Source: Streptomyces subrutilus
GTDB lineage: Bacteria > Actinomycetota > Actinomycetes > Streptomycetales > Streptomycetaceae
Assembly (NCBI RefSeq): GCF_008704535.1
Contig: NZ_CP023701.1
Coordinates: 1,488,001 to 1,552,000, forward strand
DNA length: 64,000 nt
Direction of reading: 5' to 3'
This document shows, one piece after another, positions 8,558 through 17,818 of the stretch; positions within the stretch are counted from its first letter, which is position 1; each line of letters opens with the position of its first letter. The notes beneath the pieces were generated by a model that saw only the letters and a program-made list of their open reading frames with translations, searched no databases and was not told the origin of the DNA. The translations under genes and the position numbers were made by a program.

Positions 8558-9331
8558 ATGGCCGACCAGGCACCCGAGCCGATGCTCACCGTGGACGAGC
8601 TGGCGGCCCGGGCGGGCGTCACCGTCCGCACCGTACGGTTCTACAGCACGCGCGGCCTTTTGCCCCCTCCCGTGATCGGCCCTCGTCGCGTGGGCCACTA
8701 CGGGCCCGAGCACCTCTCCCGGCTGGCCCTGATCGAGGAGTTGCAGCACCAGGGCATGACGCTGTCCGCCATCGAGCGGTACCTGGACGCGCTGCCCGAC
8801 GACCTGAGCGCACACGACCTGGCCATCCACCGTGCCATGGTGGCCAGTTGGGCACCGGACGCGGCGCGGGAGGCCTCGCGGGCGGAGCTGGAGAAGCGGG
8901 CCGGGCGGAGCCTGTCGGACACCGATCTGCGGCGGCTGACGGCGATGAACGTGCTCGCCGCCTCCGGGGACGGGTTCCGGGTGGACGTGGGGCTGCTGCG
9001 GCTGGGGGTGGCGCTGCTGGACGTGCCGATCGCGCACGAGACGATCCTGGCGGCGCGGCGGGTGCTGGTGGATCACACGCGGTCGGCGGCGCACGAGCTG
9101 ACGGCGCTGTTCCGGGACGAGGTGTGGGGGCCGTTCACCCGGGACGAGAGCGACCCGGAGCGGGTGGAGTCGATGAAGGCGCTGTCGGCGCACATGCAGC
9201 CGATGGTGGTGCAGGCCCTGGTGACGGCCTTCCAGCGGTCGCTGCGCGAGGAGTTGCGGGCGGCCTTCGTCTCCGGCGACGAGGACGGGCGCGGAGACGG
9301 GGACGGGCGCGGGGACGGCGTTCACGGGTGA
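8558..9331 (+). CDS. MerR-family transcriptional regulator
   Basis: The ATG at 8558 starts a 257-aa protein. Residues 10-80 form a MerR winged helix: LTVDELAARAGVTVRTVRFY, then a wing with GPRRVGHYGPEHL. The remainder is a helical effector/dimerisation region longer than in small metal-type MerR proteins and without an obvious metal-cysteine motif. The C-terminus ends in Asp/Gly/Arg repeats (DGRGDGDGRGDG). It is divergent from an acyl-CoA ligase and converges on fadB, so control of fatty-acid degradation genes is likely, with an acyl-CoA as a possible ligand. That is inferred from neighbourhood only. Confidence 0.85.
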   Translation: MADQAPEPMLTVDELAARAGVTVRTVRFYSTRGLLPPPVIGPRRVGHYGPEHLSRLALIEELQHQGMTLSAIERYLDALPDDLSAHDLAIHRAMVASWAPDAAREASRAELEKRAGRSLSDTDLRRLTAMNVLAASGDGFRVDVGLLRLGVALLDVPIAHETILAARRVLVDHTRSAAHELTALFRDEVWGPFTRDESDPERVESMKALSAHMQPMVVQALVTAFQRSLREELRAAFVSGDEDGRGDGDGRGDGVHG

Positions 9332-9373
9332 ACCGGCCGGGCGGTGCGGCGGGGGCACCCGGCGGCGGCCGGG

Positions 9374-9401
9374 CCGGTGCGGGTGGCGCTCCCCGCACCG
9401 G
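9374..9401. terminator. Bidirectional hairpin between convergent merR and fadB
   Basis: CCGGTGCGGG (9374-9383) is perfectly complementary to CCCGCACCGG (9392-9401) with an 8-base loop. It lies between the stops of the MerR gene (9331) and fadB (9417), as expected for a shared terminator. Confidence 0.6.
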
Positions 9402-9416
9402 GCCGGCCGATGCCCG

Positions 9417-11588
9417 TCAGTCCCGGTAGGTCTCGCCCCGTTCGGCCTTCTCCACGAGCGAGGCGGGCGGGGCGAAGCGCTCGCCGTACGTCTCGGCCAG
9501 CTCGCGCGCCCTGGCCACGAAGCCGGGCAGGCCGCCCGCGTAGCCGTTGACGTACTGGAGCACGCCGCCCGTCCAGGCCGGGAAGCCGATGCCCATGATG
9601 GAGCCGATGTTGGCGTCGGCCACCGAGGTGAGGACGCCCTCGTCGAGGCAGCGGATGCTGTCCAGCGCCTCGGAGAAGAGCATCCGCTCCTTCATGTCCT
9701 CGAAGGGGATCTCGTGGCCGGGCTTGGTGAAGTGCTCGCGCAGGCCGGGCCAGAGGCCGTCGCGCCGGCCGGCCTCGTCGTACGCGTAGAAGCCCGCTCC
9801 GCCGCTGCGACCGGGGCGGCCGAACTCGTCGACCATGCGGTCGATGACGGAGTCCGCGGGGTGTTCGGCCCAGCTGCGGCCCTCGGCCTCGAAGGCCTTG
9901 CGGGTCTCGACCCGGATCTTGCGCGGGAGGGTGAGGGTGAGCTCGTCCATCAGGGAGAGGACCTTGGCCGGGTAGCCGGCCTGGGCCGCGGCCTGTTCGA
10001 CGGAGGCGGGCTCGATGCCCTCGCCGACCATCGCCACGCCCTCGTTGATGAACTGGCCGATGACGCGCGAGGTGAAGAAGCCGCGTGAGTCGTTGACCAC
10101 GATCGGGGTCTTGTTGATCTGGCGCACCAGGTCGAAGGCGCGGGCGACGGCCTCGTCGCCGGTCCGCTCCCCCTTGATGATCTCGACCAGGGGCATCTTG
10201 TCCACGGGCGAGAAGAAGTGCAGGCCGATGAAGTCGGCGGGGCGCCCGACGCCGTCCGCGAGCCCGGAGATCGGCAGGGTGGAGGTGTTGGAGCAGAGCA
10301 GCGCGTCGGGGGCGACGACGTCCTGGATCTCCTGGAACACCGTGTGCTTGAGCGCGGTGTCCTCGAAGACCGCCTCGATGACCGCGTCGCAGCCCGCGAG
10401 GTCGGCGGGGTCGGCGGTCGGGGTGATGCGGCCCAGCAGCTCGGCGCGCCGGGCCTCGGTCGTACGGCCGCGGGCGACGGCCTTGTCGAGCAGCTTCTCG
10501 GAGTACGCCCGGCCCTTGGCGGCGGCCTCGGCGGTGACGTCCTTGAGGACGACCTCGATGCCCGCGCGGGCACAGGAGTAGGCGATGCCGGCGCCCATCA
10601 TGCCGGCGCCGAGGACGGCCACCTTGCGGACGGTGCGCGGGGACGCGCCCCCGGGGCGGCTGCGGCCGGCGTTGACGGCCTGGAGGTCGAAGAAGAAGGC
10701 CTGGATCATGTTCTTCGCGGTCTGGCCGGTGACCAGCTCGGTGAAGTAGCGGGCCTCGATGGTCAGCGCGGTCTCGAAGTCCACCTGGGAGCCCTCGACG
10801 GCGCAGGCCAGGATGTTGCGCGGGGCCGGGTAGGGGGCTCCGTTCAGCTGCTTCTTCAGGTTGGCCGGGAAGGCCGGGAGGTTGGCGGCGAAGCGCGGGT
10901 TCGACGGGGTGCCGCCGGGAATCCGGTAACCGGGCACGTCCCAGGGCTGCCGCGACTCGGGGTTCGCGTCGATGAAGGCGCGGGCCTTGGCGAGCATCTC
11001 CTCGGGAGTGGAGGCCAGTTCGTGGACCAGGCCGTTCTCCAGGGCCCGCTTCGGGTTGTACTGGGTCCCCTGGAGCAGCACCTTGAGCAGCGCGTCGGCG
11101 ATGCCCATGAGCCGTACGGTCCGGGTCACGCCGCCGCCGGCCGGCAGCAGACCGAGGGTGACCTCGGGCAGGCCGATCTTCGAGCCGGGCGCGTCGAGGG
11201 CGATCCGGTGGTGGGAGGCGAGGGCGATCTCGTAACCGCCTCCCAGGGCGGCCCCGTTGATGGCCGCGACGACGGGCTTGCCGAGGGTCTCGATGCGGCG
11301 CAGCGAGGCCTTGATCTCGGTACCGGTGTCGAAGGCGAGCCGAGCGTCCTCGGGGCGGAGCCGGATCATGTCCTTGAGGTCGCCGCCCGCGAAGAAGGTC
11401 TTCTTGGCGGAGGTGAAGACGATGCCGCGGATGGAGTCCTTCTCGGCCTCGGCGCGGTCGGCGATCGCGGCGATGGAGTCCTTGAAGGCCTGGTTCATCG
11501 TGTTGGCGGACTGGTCGGGGTCGTCGAGGACCAGGGTGACGACGCCGGTCTCGTCCTGTTCCCAGCGGATGGTGCGGGTCTCGGTCAT
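9417..11588 (-). CDS. fadB: Fatty-acid oxidation protein: enoyl-CoA hydratase / 3-hydroxyacyl-CoA dehydrogenase
   Basis: This 723-aa two-domain enzyme carries steps 2 and 3 of beta-oxidation. The N-terminal crotonase domain (about 1-200) shows FFAGGDLKDM and INGAALGGGYEIALA, which form the oxyanion hole region. From about 320 there is a Rossmann domain with VAVLGAGMMGAGIAY (NAD binding), then the dehydrogenase signature GLHFFSPVDKMPLVEI and two C-terminal HAD helical domains. The order and length match FadB. It lies downstream of fadA on the same strand, but the two are separated by a palindromic element, so read-through from fadA may be reduced and fadB may need its own promoter. Confidence 0.93.
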   Translation of the reverse strand: MTETRTIRWEQDETGVVTLVLDDPDQSANTMNQAFKDSIAAIADRAEAEKDSIRGIVFTSAKKTFFAGGDLKDMIRLRPEDARLAFDTGTEIKASLRRIETLGKPVVAAINGAALGGGYEIALASHHRIALDAPGSKIGLPEVTLGLLPAGGGVTRTVRLMGIADALLKVLLQGTQYNPKRALENGLVHELASTPEEMLAKARAFIDANPESRQPWDVPGYRIPGGTPSNPRFAANLPAFPANLKKQLNGAPYPAPRNILACAVEGSQVDFETALTIEARYFTELVTGQTAKNMIQAFFFDLQAVNAGRSRPGGASPRTVRKVAVLGAGMMGAGIAYSCARAGIEVVLKDVTAEAAAKGRAYSEKLLDKAVARGRTTEARRAELLGRITPTADPADLAGCDAVIEAVFEDTALKHTVFQEIQDVVAPDALLCSNTSTLPISGLADGVGRPADFIGLHFFSPVDKMPLVEIIKGERTGDEAVARAFDLVRQINKTPIVVNDSRGFFTSRVIGQFINEGVAMVGEGIEPASVEQAAAQAGYPAKVLSLMDELTLTLPRKIRVETRKAFEAEGRSWAEHPADSVIDRMVDEFGRPGRSGGAGFYAYDEAGRRDGLWPGLREHFTKPGHEIPFEDMKERMLFSEALDSIRCLDEGVLTSVADANIGSIMGIGFPAWTGGVLQYVNGYAGGLPGFVARARELAETYGERFAPPASLVEKAERGETYRD

Positions 11589-11692
11589 GGGTGGGTCTCT
11601 CCGTGGAGGTCTCGTTCGGCGGGGCCGGGCGGAAGGGGCCGGGGGCCGGCCCGGGCGTTACGCGGGGGTCGGGCGGGCGCTGCGCCGCACGA

Positions 11693-11861
11693 CTAGGTCG
11701 TCTCTTTCGGATCTTGTCGGCCGAGCCCGCGGCGTCTGGTGCCGTGCCTGGGCGTGCTGCCGGGGCGCTCGCGTACGGGACGTACGTGGTCGCCTCGGCA
11801 GTGCGGCCAGGCACGGTGCCAGGCGTCGCGGGCCCGGCACGATCCGAAAGAGACGGCCTAG
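11693..11861. mobile_element. 169-bp palindromic MITE-like insertion flanked by CTAG
   Basis: The two halves are long imperfect inverted repeats. From the left end GTCGTCTCTTTCGGATC (11697) matches the reverse complement of the right end (GCCGTCTCTTTCGGATC from 11857), and similarity continues inward for about 80 bases with one 4-base gap to a CGTAC hairpin tip near 11772-11786. CTAG occurs at both boundaries (11693-11696 and 11858-11861), consistent with a CTAG or TA target duplication. It contains no ORF, as expected of a non-autonomous element. From memory, elements with TCTCTTTCGGATC ends are dispersed in Streptomyces genomes; I cannot check this here. The right CTAG supplies the TAG stop of fadA. 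Confidence 0.75.
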
Positions 11862-13072
11862 CTCCGTTCGACGATGGTGGCGACGCCCATGCCGCCGCCG
11901 ACGCACAGGGTGACGAGCCCGTAGCGCTTGTCCTGGCGCTCCAGTTCGTCGACGAGGGTGCCGAGGATCATCGCGCCGGTGGCGCCGAGCGGGTGGCCCA
12001 GTGCGATGGCGCCGCCGTTGACGTTGACCTTGTCGAGGGAGACGCCCATGTCCTTGACGAAGCGGAGCACGACGCCGGCGAAGGCCTCGTTGATCTCGAT
12101 CAGGTCGATGTCGTCGATGGTCAGCCCGGCCTTGGCGAGGGCCTTGCGGGTGGCCGGTGCGGGGCCGGTGAGCATGATGGTGGGTTCGGAGCCGGACACG
12201 GCCGCCGAGACGATCCGGGCGCGGGGGGTGAGGCCGCCCCGCTCGCCCGCCTCGCGGGAGCCGATCGCGACGAGCGAGGCGCCGTCGACGATGCCGGAGG
12301 AGTTGCCGGCGTGGTGGACGTGGTCGATCTTCTCGACCCAGTGGTACTTCTGCAGGGCGACGGCGTCGAAGCCGCCGAGGTCGCCGATGTCCGCGAAGGA
12401 CGGCTTCAGCCTGGCGAGGGTGTCCGCGGTGGTGCCGGGGCGGACGAACTCGTCGTGGTCCAGGACGACCAGGCCGTTGCGGTCGGTGACGGGGACGACG
12501 GAGCGGGTGAAGCGGCCGTCCTTGATGGCGGCGGCGGCCCGCTCCTGGGAGAGGGCCGCGTACTCGTCCACGTCGCGCCGGGAGAAGCCCTCGATGGTGG
12601 CGATCAGGTCGGCGCCGATGCCCTGCGGGACGAAGCCGGTGTCCCAGTTGGTCATCGGGTCGGCGAACCAGGCGCCGCCGTCGGAGGCCATCGGCACGCG
12701 GGACATGGACTCCACGCCGCCCGCGAGGACCAGGTCCTCCCAGCCGGACCGGACCTTGGCGGCGGCCAGGTTGACGGCTTCCAGGCCGGAGGCGCAGAAG
12801 CGGTTCTCCTGGACGCCCGCGACGGTGTCCGGGAGTCCGGCGGCGATGGCCGCGATGCGGGCGATGTCGGAGCCCTGGTCGCCGACCGGGCCGACGACGC
12901 CGAGCACGATGTCGTCGATGGCGGCCGGGTCCAGGCCGGGGTTGCGCTCGCGCAGGGCGTGGATGAGGCCGACGACCAGGTCGATCGGCTTGGTGCCGTG
13001 CAGGGCGCCGTTGGCCTTGCCGCGGCCGCGCGGGGTGCGGATCGCGTCGTATACGTAAGCTTCGGTGCTCAC
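11858..13072 (-). CDS. fadA: Acetyl-CoA acyltransferase (3-ketoacyl-CoA thiolase)
   Basis: This 404-aa thiolase catalyses the last step of beta-oxidation, the CoA-dependent cleavage of 3-ketoacyl-CoA. The nucleophilic Cys lies in [13 protein letters not shown] near residue 90. The C-terminal catalytic motifs are [18 protein letters not shown] (His) and [10 protein letters not shown] (Cys). It probably works with the downstream FadB, as fadAB pairs do. The stop codon TAG overlaps the CTAG end of the palindromic element, so the reading frame is kept to the last codon while the sequence after it is mobile-element DNA. Confidence 0.94.
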   Translation of the reverse strand: MSTEAYVYDAIRTPRGRGKANGALHGTKPIDLVVGLIHALRERNPGLDPAAIDDIVLGVVGPVGDQGSDIARIAAIAAGLPDTVAGVQENRFCASGLEAVNLAAAKVRSGWEDLVLAGGVESMSRVPMASDGGAWFADPMTNWDTGFVPQGIGADLIATIEGFSRRDVDEYAALSQERAAAAIKDGRFTRSVVPVTDRNGLVVLDHDEFVRPGTTADTLARLKPSFADIGDLGGFDAVALQKYHWVEKIDHVHHAGNSSGIVDGASLVAIGSREAGERGGLTPRARIVSAAVSGSEPTIMLTGPAPATRKALAKAGLTIDDIDLIEINEAFAGVVLRFVKDMGVSLDKVNVNGGAIALGHPLGATGAMILGTLVDELERQDKRYGLVTLCVGGGMGVATIVERS

Positions 13073-13189
13073 TGGTCAAGCCTTTCGAAGGGGTCCGGGG
13101 CGTGCGGGGAAGGGTGCGAGGGGCGTGCCGGCGGGGCCGGGAACCGGAGGCGTCGGGGCGACCGGGACGGCCGGGACGGCCGGGACGGC

Positions 13190-14332
13190 TCAGCCGAGGA
13201 GGGAGCGGCCGATGATCTCCTTCATGATCTCGGTCGTACCGCCGTAGATGGTCTGGATGCGGCCGTCGGTGAAGGCCCGGGCCACCCGGTATTCGGTCAT
13301 GTATCCGTATCCGCCGTGGAGTTGCAGGCAGCGGTCGGCCACCCGCTTCTGGAGCTCGGTCGCCCACCACTTCGCCATCGAGGCGTGGACGTGGTCGAGC
13401 TCCCCGGCGGCGTGGTCGGCGATGCACCGGTCGAGGAAGGAACGGGTGACGGCGCACTCGGTGGCCATCTCGGCGATCTCGAAGCGGATGTGCTGGAGCC
13501 TGGCGAGCGGCCGGCCGAAGGCCTCGCGCTCCTTGACGTACGCCGTGGTGATCTCCAGCAGGTGCTCGGCCGCCGCGATGCCGGCCATGGCGATGCCCAT
13601 CCGCTCCTGGGCGAGGTTGGTCATCAGGTGGACGAAGGCGCCGTCGCGCTCGCCCAGCAGGTTCTCCTTGGGCACGCGCACGTCGCGGAAGAACAACTCG
13701 GCCGTGTCCTGGGCCTTCTGGCCGATCTTGTCCAGGTTGCGGCCGCGCTCGAAGCCCTCCGCGCCGCGCTCGACGACCAGCAGCGACAGGCCGCGCGCCC
13801 CGCCCTCGGGGGTGGTCTTCGCGACCACGACGACCAGGTCGGCGAGGATGCCGTTGGAGATGAACGTCTTGGACCCGTTGAGCACCCAGTGGTCGCCGCG
13901 GTCCTCGGCCGTCGTCCGGATGCCCTGGAGGTCGGAGCCGGCGCCCGGCTCGGTCATGGCGATGGCCGTGATGGTCTCGCCCGAGCAGAAGCCCGGCAGC
14001 CAGCGCCGCTTCTGCTCCTCGGTGGCCAGCGAGGTCAGGTAGGGCCCGATGATGTCGTTGTGCAGGCCGATGGCGAGCCCGGGCGCGCCCGCCCGGGTGA
14101 ACTCCTCGGCGATCACGGCCGCGTAGCGGAAGTCGGGGTTCCCGCCGCCGCCGTACTCCTCGGGGACGGCCAGGCCCAGCAGCCCCTGCCGGCCGGCGGC
14201 GAGCCAGGCCTCGCGACTGACGATGCCGTCCTTCTCCCACTGTTCGTAGTGGGGCAGCACCTCCTTGGCGAGGAAGGTGCGGACGGTCCCGCGGAACGCC
14301 TCGTGGTCGGCGTCGAAGATCTGGCGCTTCAT
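13190..14332 (-). CDS. Acyl-CoA dehydrogenase
   Basis: This 380-aa flavoprotein has the usual three-domain acyl-CoA dehydrogenase layout (helical, beta, helical) and family length. Motifs are ITAIAMTEPGAGSDLQGI in the middle domain, and QLHGGYGYMTEY followed by IYGGTTEIMKEIIGR at the C-terminus. It oxidises acyl-CoA to 2-enoyl-CoA and reduces ETF; the chain-length preference is not visible. A GGAG site precedes the ATG at 14332. It lies 11 bases downstream of a 30-codon ORF that links it to the CoA-transferase gene, and about 120 bases upstream of fadA, in one minus-strand beta-oxidation unit. Confidence 0.92.
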   Translation of the reverse strand: MKRQIFDADHEAFRGTVRTFLAKEVLPHYEQWEKDGIVSREAWLAAGRQGLLGLAVPEEYGGGGNPDFRYAAVIAEEFTRAGAPGLAIGLHNDIIGPYLTSLATEEQKRRWLPGFCSGETITAIAMTEPGAGSDLQGIRTTAEDRGDHWVLNGSKTFISNGILADLVVVVAKTTPEGGARGLSLLVVERGAEGFERGRNLDKIGQKAQDTAELFFRDVRVPKENLLGERDGAFVHLMTNLAQERMGIAMAGIAAAEHLLEITTAYVKEREAFGRPLARLQHIRFEIAEMATECAVTRSFLDRCIADHAAGELDHVHASMAKWWATELQKRVADRCLQLHGGYGYMTEYRVARAFTDGRIQTIYGGTTEIMKEIIGRSLLG

Positions 14333-14342
14333 GGACGGCTCC

Positions 14343-14435
14343 TCACAGCCAGTTCCTGACGGTTTCGGTCGTGCGGGCCGGCTCGGGGCCGACGGTGGTG
14401 ACGGTGGTGACGGCGAGCATCGTGGACGGTTCCAT
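14343..14435 (-). CDS. 30-codon linker ORF between CoA-transferase and acyl-CoA dehydrogenase
   Basis: The ATG at 14435 overlaps the TGA of the upstream gene as ATGA, and the TGA at 14343-14345 ends 11 bases before the next ATG, within reach of its GGAG site. The peptide is rich in Thr and Val (TTVTTVGPEPARTTETV). I do not recognise it. It could be a true small protein or simply a ribosome relay that couples translation of its two neighbours. Confidence 0.4.
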   Translation of the reverse strand: MEPSTMLAVTTVTTVGPEPARTTETVRNWL

Positions 14436-15562
14436 CAGGACTCCTCCCCGAGCAGCGACGGGACGTCCCAGTCGGCGGCCACGGAGCGGGTGTGCGCGCC
14501 CGGCAGCGCGGGGCTTCCCGGCGCTGCGGCGGGGGTCGCCGAGAAGCGCGGCGCGGGGGCGGGCTGGACGAATCCGCCGGCGTCGGTGAAGGTGCCGCGG
14601 GCGGCGAGGTGCGGATGGTGCGGGGCCTCGCGCAGCGAGAGCACGGGCGCCACGCAGGCGTCGGTGCCCTCGAAGACCTCCGTCCACTGCGCGCGCGTAC
14701 GGGACTTGAAGCGGGCGGCGACGACCTCGCGCAGCTCCCCCCAGCGCGCCGGGTCCTTGCGCGCGGGCGCCCGGTCCGCGATGCCGAGCAGGTCGGTGAA
14801 GGTGTCGTAGAACTGCTGCTCCAGGGCGCCGACCGCCATGTACTGCCCGTCGGAGGTCTCGTAGGTGCCGTAGAACGGGCAGCCGCCGTCGAGCAGGTTC
14901 GCCCCGCGCCGGTCCTGCCACCCGCCCGCGGCCATCATGCCGTGGATCATCGCGGTCAGATGGGCGGTGCCGTCCACGATGGCCGCGTCGACGACCTGGC
15001 CGGAGCCGCCGGTGCGGGCGTGCTGGAGGGCGGCGAGGACGCCGATCACCAGGTAGAGCGAACCGCCCGCGTAGTCGCCGACCAGGTTGGCGGGGACGGC
15101 CGGGGCCTGCCCCGCCGCGCCGATCATGCCGAGGGCGCCGGTGACGGCGATGTACGCGATGTCGTGCCCGGCGGTGTGGGCGAGCGGGCCGTCCTGGCCC
15201 CAGCCGGTCATCCGGCCGTAGACCAGGGCGGGGTTGCGGGCGTGGCACTCGGCGGGCCCGACGCCGAGCCGCTCGGCGACCCCGGGACGGAAGCCCTCCA
15301 CGAGCACGTCGGCCCGGTCGGCCAGGTCCAGGACGCGGGCGGGGCCGTCGGCGGACTTGAGGTCGACGAGGACGGAACGCTTGGTGCGGTTGGTGAGGTC
15401 GTAGGCGGGGTCGACCGCGAGCCCTCCCCCGCCCGGGCGGTCCACCCGGACGACGTCGGCCCCCAGGTCGGCGAGGAGCATGGCGGCGAACGGCGCGGGC
15501 CCGATGCCCGCGAGTTCGACGACACGCACCCCGGCGAGCGGACCGTTCCCTGTCACTGCCAT
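14435..15562 (-). CDS. CaiB/BaiF family III CoA-transferase, alpha-methylacyl-CoA racemase-like
   Basis: The ATG at 15560-15562 is chosen because the protein similarity begins there (MAVTGNGPLAGVRVVELAG) and a purine-rich GGGGGC lies upstream. The 375-aa product shows GIGPAPFAAMLLADLGADVV and TNRTKRSVLVDLKS, typical of the alpha-methylacyl-CoA racemase branch. GHDIAYIAVTGALGMIG and NLVGDYAGGSLYLVIGVLAA follow. Racemases of this branch invert the alpha-methyl centre so that branched acyl-CoAs can enter beta-oxidation, which fits the following acyl-CoA dehydrogenase, fadA and fadB. A CoA-transferase role cannot be excluded. Confidence 0.85.
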   Translation of the reverse strand: MAVTGNGPLAGVRVVELAGIGPAPFAAMLLADLGADVVRVDRPGGGGLAVDPAYDLTNRTKRSVLVDLKSADGPARVLDLADRADVLVEGFRPGVAERLGVGPAECHARNPALVYGRMTGWGQDGPLAHTAGHDIAYIAVTGALGMIGAAGQAPAVPANLVGDYAGGSLYLVIGVLAALQHARTGGSGQVVDAAIVDGTAHLTAMIHGMMAAGGWQDRRGANLLDGGCPFYGTYETSDGQYMAVGALEQQFYDTFTDLLGIADRAPARKDPARWGELREVVAARFKSRTRAQWTEVFEGTDACVAPVLSLREAPHHPHLAARGTFTDAGGFVQPAPAPRFSATPAAAPGSPALPGAHTRSVAADWDVPSLLGEES

Positions 15563-15844
15563 CGAGCCCCCAGCATCCGGTGTACGACTGCGTACGACTG
15601 TGTGACACAACTGATGTAACACCAGTGATGCTAGGAATCTGCCGCACTCCGCACAAGCCCTTGGGCCGGCTCCCGCTCGCCGGTCCGGCCCGAGCGGGGC
15701 GAGCGGACGCCCCGGCCCGGCCCTCGCGGCCGGCCCGGGGCGCCGGCGCGTGCGGGCCCGCCCGCGCGGACGGGCCGGGCGCGCGTTAGCCTCGGCCGAC
15801 GGACGCGGCCGGGCCGCGCGGGGACGGACGAAGGGGTTCGCCGG

Positions 15845-17023
15845 ATGGATCGGGAACGTGCTTACGACGTGGTGCTCTTCGGCGCCACCGGCTTCGTGGG
15901 AGCGCTGACGGCCGAGTACCTCGCCGCGCACGCCCCCGCGGGCTGCCGGTGGGCGCTGGCGGGCCGGGACCCGGCGAAGTTGGAGCGGCTGCGCGAACGG
16001 CTGGCCGCGATCGACCCGGCCCACGCCGATCTGCCGCTGCTGCGCGCGGACGCGGGCGACGCCGCCGCCCTGCGCGAACTGGCCTCCTCCACCCGGGTGC
16101 TGGCCACCACCGTGGGGCCGTACGTCTGGTACGGGGCCGAGCTCGTCGCGGCCTGCGCGGAAGCGGGCACCGACTACGTGGACCTCACCGGCGAGCCGGA
16201 ATTCGTGGACCGGACGTACGTCGAACACGACGCGCGGGCCCGCGAGACCGGCGCCCGGATCGTGCACGCCTGCGGCTTCGACTCCGTCCCGGCCGACCTC
16301 GGCGCCTACTTCACGGTCCGTCAGCTCCCCGAGGGCGTACCGCTGGCGGTCGACGGCTTCATGCGCTCCAACGCCCTCCTCTCCGGCGGCACCCTGGCCT
16401 CCGCGCTCACCGCGCTGAGCCGCGGCCCGCAGAATCTCGCGGCCGCCCGCGCCCGCCGGCTGTACGAGCCCCGGCTGCCCGGGCGGCGGGTGCGCGGACC
16501 GGTGGGCGCTCCCCGGTTCAGCCGCGAGACCGGCACCTGGGCGCTGCCGCTGACCTCGCTGGACCCGCGGATCGTGACCCGCTCGGCGGCGGCCCTGGAC
16601 CGGTACGGCCCGGACTTCCGCTACCGGCACTACGCCTCGGTCAAGCACCTGGCCGTCGCCGTGGGCGGGACGGCCGCGCTGGGGGCGACGGTGGCCCTGG
16701 CCCAGGTTCCGGCGGCCCGGCGGTGGCTGATGGGCCGCTGGGAGCCGGGCCGCGGGCCGGACGCGGAGCGGCGGGCGCGCAGCTGGTTCACCGTGCGGTT
16801 CGTCGGGGAGGGCGGCGGGCGGCGGGTGTTCACGGAGGTGTCCGGCGGCGATCCCGGCTACGGCGAGACGGCCAAGATGCTGGCCGAGTCGGCGCTCTGC
16901 CTGGCCTACGACACCCTGCCGGAGACGGCCGGCCAGGTGACGACGGCGGTGGCGATGGGCGACGCGCTCACCGGCCGCCTCCAGAAGGCCGGCATCACCT
17001 TCCGGGTGGCGCACGCCCGCTGA
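15845..17023 (+). CDS. Saccharopine dehydrogenase-like / trans-acting enoyl reductase family protein
   Basis: This 392-aa protein has an N-terminal Rossmann motif VVLFGATGFVGALTAEYL and an RDPAKLERLR segment suited to NADP. Next come TTVGPYVWYGAELVAACAEA and TDYVDLTGEPEFVD, the signature of the SCCPDH-like family that includes mycobacterial trans-acting enoyl reductases. AAGGGG precedes the ATG at 15845. It is divergent from the beta-oxidation unit with about 280 bases between starts. A reductase acting on a lipid or polyketide is the best guess; the substrate is not visible. Confidence 0.82.
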   Translation: MDRERAYDVVLFGATGFVGALTAEYLAAHAPAGCRWALAGRDPAKLERLRERLAAIDPAHADLPLLRADAGDAAALRELASSTRVLATTVGPYVWYGAELVAACAEAGTDYVDLTGEPEFVDRTYVEHDARARETGARIVHACGFDSVPADLGAYFTVRQLPEGVPLAVDGFMRSNALLSGGTLASALTALSRGPQNLAAARARRLYEPRLPGRRVRGPVGAPRFSRETGTWALPLTSLDPRIVTRSAAALDRYGPDFRYRHYASVKHLAVAVGGTAALGATVALAQVPAARRWLMGRWEPGRGPDAERRARSWFTVRFVGEGGGRRVFTEVSGGDPGYGETAKMLAESALCLAYDTLPETAGQVTTAVAMGDALTGRLQKAGITFRVAHAR

Positions 17024-17114
17024 CCGGCGGCCCCGCCCCGCACCCGCCGACGGACCTGCGGTTCGCCGGGACGGAGCCGGCGGACGCGGCGGCTCCGGCT
17101 CCCGCGCCGCCGGC

Positions 17115-17792
17115 TCAGGAGGCTTCCCCGAGGGCCCGGCGGCACAGGGAGTCGGCGTGCCGGGTGGTCTCGGGGATCCGGAAGCGGGGGCTCAGGGCGA
17201 GGGTGTGGGCGCAGGCGTTCTCCAGCGACACCCGGTGGCCCACGGAGACGTAGACGGGCTTGATCCCGTCCTGCGTGCGCAGCGCCCGGCCGACCTCCGT
17301 GCCGTCGGCCGACCGCAGCGCGGTCGCGTCGCCCCGGCGCGGGCCCGGCTCGTCGGCGGTGAAGGTGAAGGGGTTCTTCGCGACCCCGATGGCCGGCAGC
17401 CCGGTGACCACCCCGAGGTGGCAGGCGAGGCCGAAACCGCGCGGGTGGGCGAGGCCGTAGCCGTCGCAGACCACGAGGCCGGGCGCGGCCGTGAGGGCGC
17501 CGAGGGCCTCCAGTACGGTCGGCAGCTCGCGGAAGGCGAGCAGGCCGGGCACGTAGGGGAAGCTGACGCGCCCGACGGCGGTGGCCTCCTCGACCACCTC
17601 CAGGGTGGCGGCGTCGAGGACCACGGCCGCGGCGGCCACGAGGTCGCGGGCGTCGTCGTAGGCCACGTCCACCCCCGCGACGAGCCCCCTGCCGGGCGGC
17701 GGTCCGGGCTCGGCGAGCACGACCCGGTGGCGCAGTACGTCCTGTATCGCCCGGGCCTCGGCCTCGTCGGCGGGGGTCTTCGCTGTCGTCAT
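17115..17792 (-). CDS. nfi: Endonuclease V (deoxyinosine 3'-endonuclease)
   Basis: The 225-aa length is normal for the family. Motifs are GVDVAYDD near residue 40 (first catalytic Asp), VVCDGYGLAHPRGFGLACHL near 125 (second metal-binding Asp and His) and VYVSVGHRVSLENAC near the C-terminus. The enzyme nicks DNA at the second phosphodiester 3' to deoxyinosine and so starts repair of deaminated adenine. It diverges from the YCII gene, whose start is only 26 bases away, so the two promoters must overlap. Confidence 0.92.
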   Translation of the reverse strand: MTTAKTPADEAEARAIQDVLRHRVVLAEPGPPPGRGLVAGVDVAYDDARDLVAAAAVVLDAATLEVVEEATAVGRVSFPYVPGLLAFRELPTVLEALGALTAAPGLVVCDGYGLAHPRGFGLACHLGVVTGLPAIGVAKNPFTFTADEPGPRRGDATALRSADGTEVGRALRTQDGIKPVYVSVGHRVSLENACAHTLALSPRFRIPETTRHADSLCRRALGEAS

Positions 17793-17818
17793 GATGGTGC
17801 GAGAGTAGCCTGGCGATC

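Noticed and set aside
1390..9429. Very long open frames on the plus strand across the aspartate and acyl-CoA ligase genes
   Set aside because: They are antisense to well-supported genes and have low-complexity Gly/Val/Glu/Asp content typical of shadow frames in high-GC DNA.
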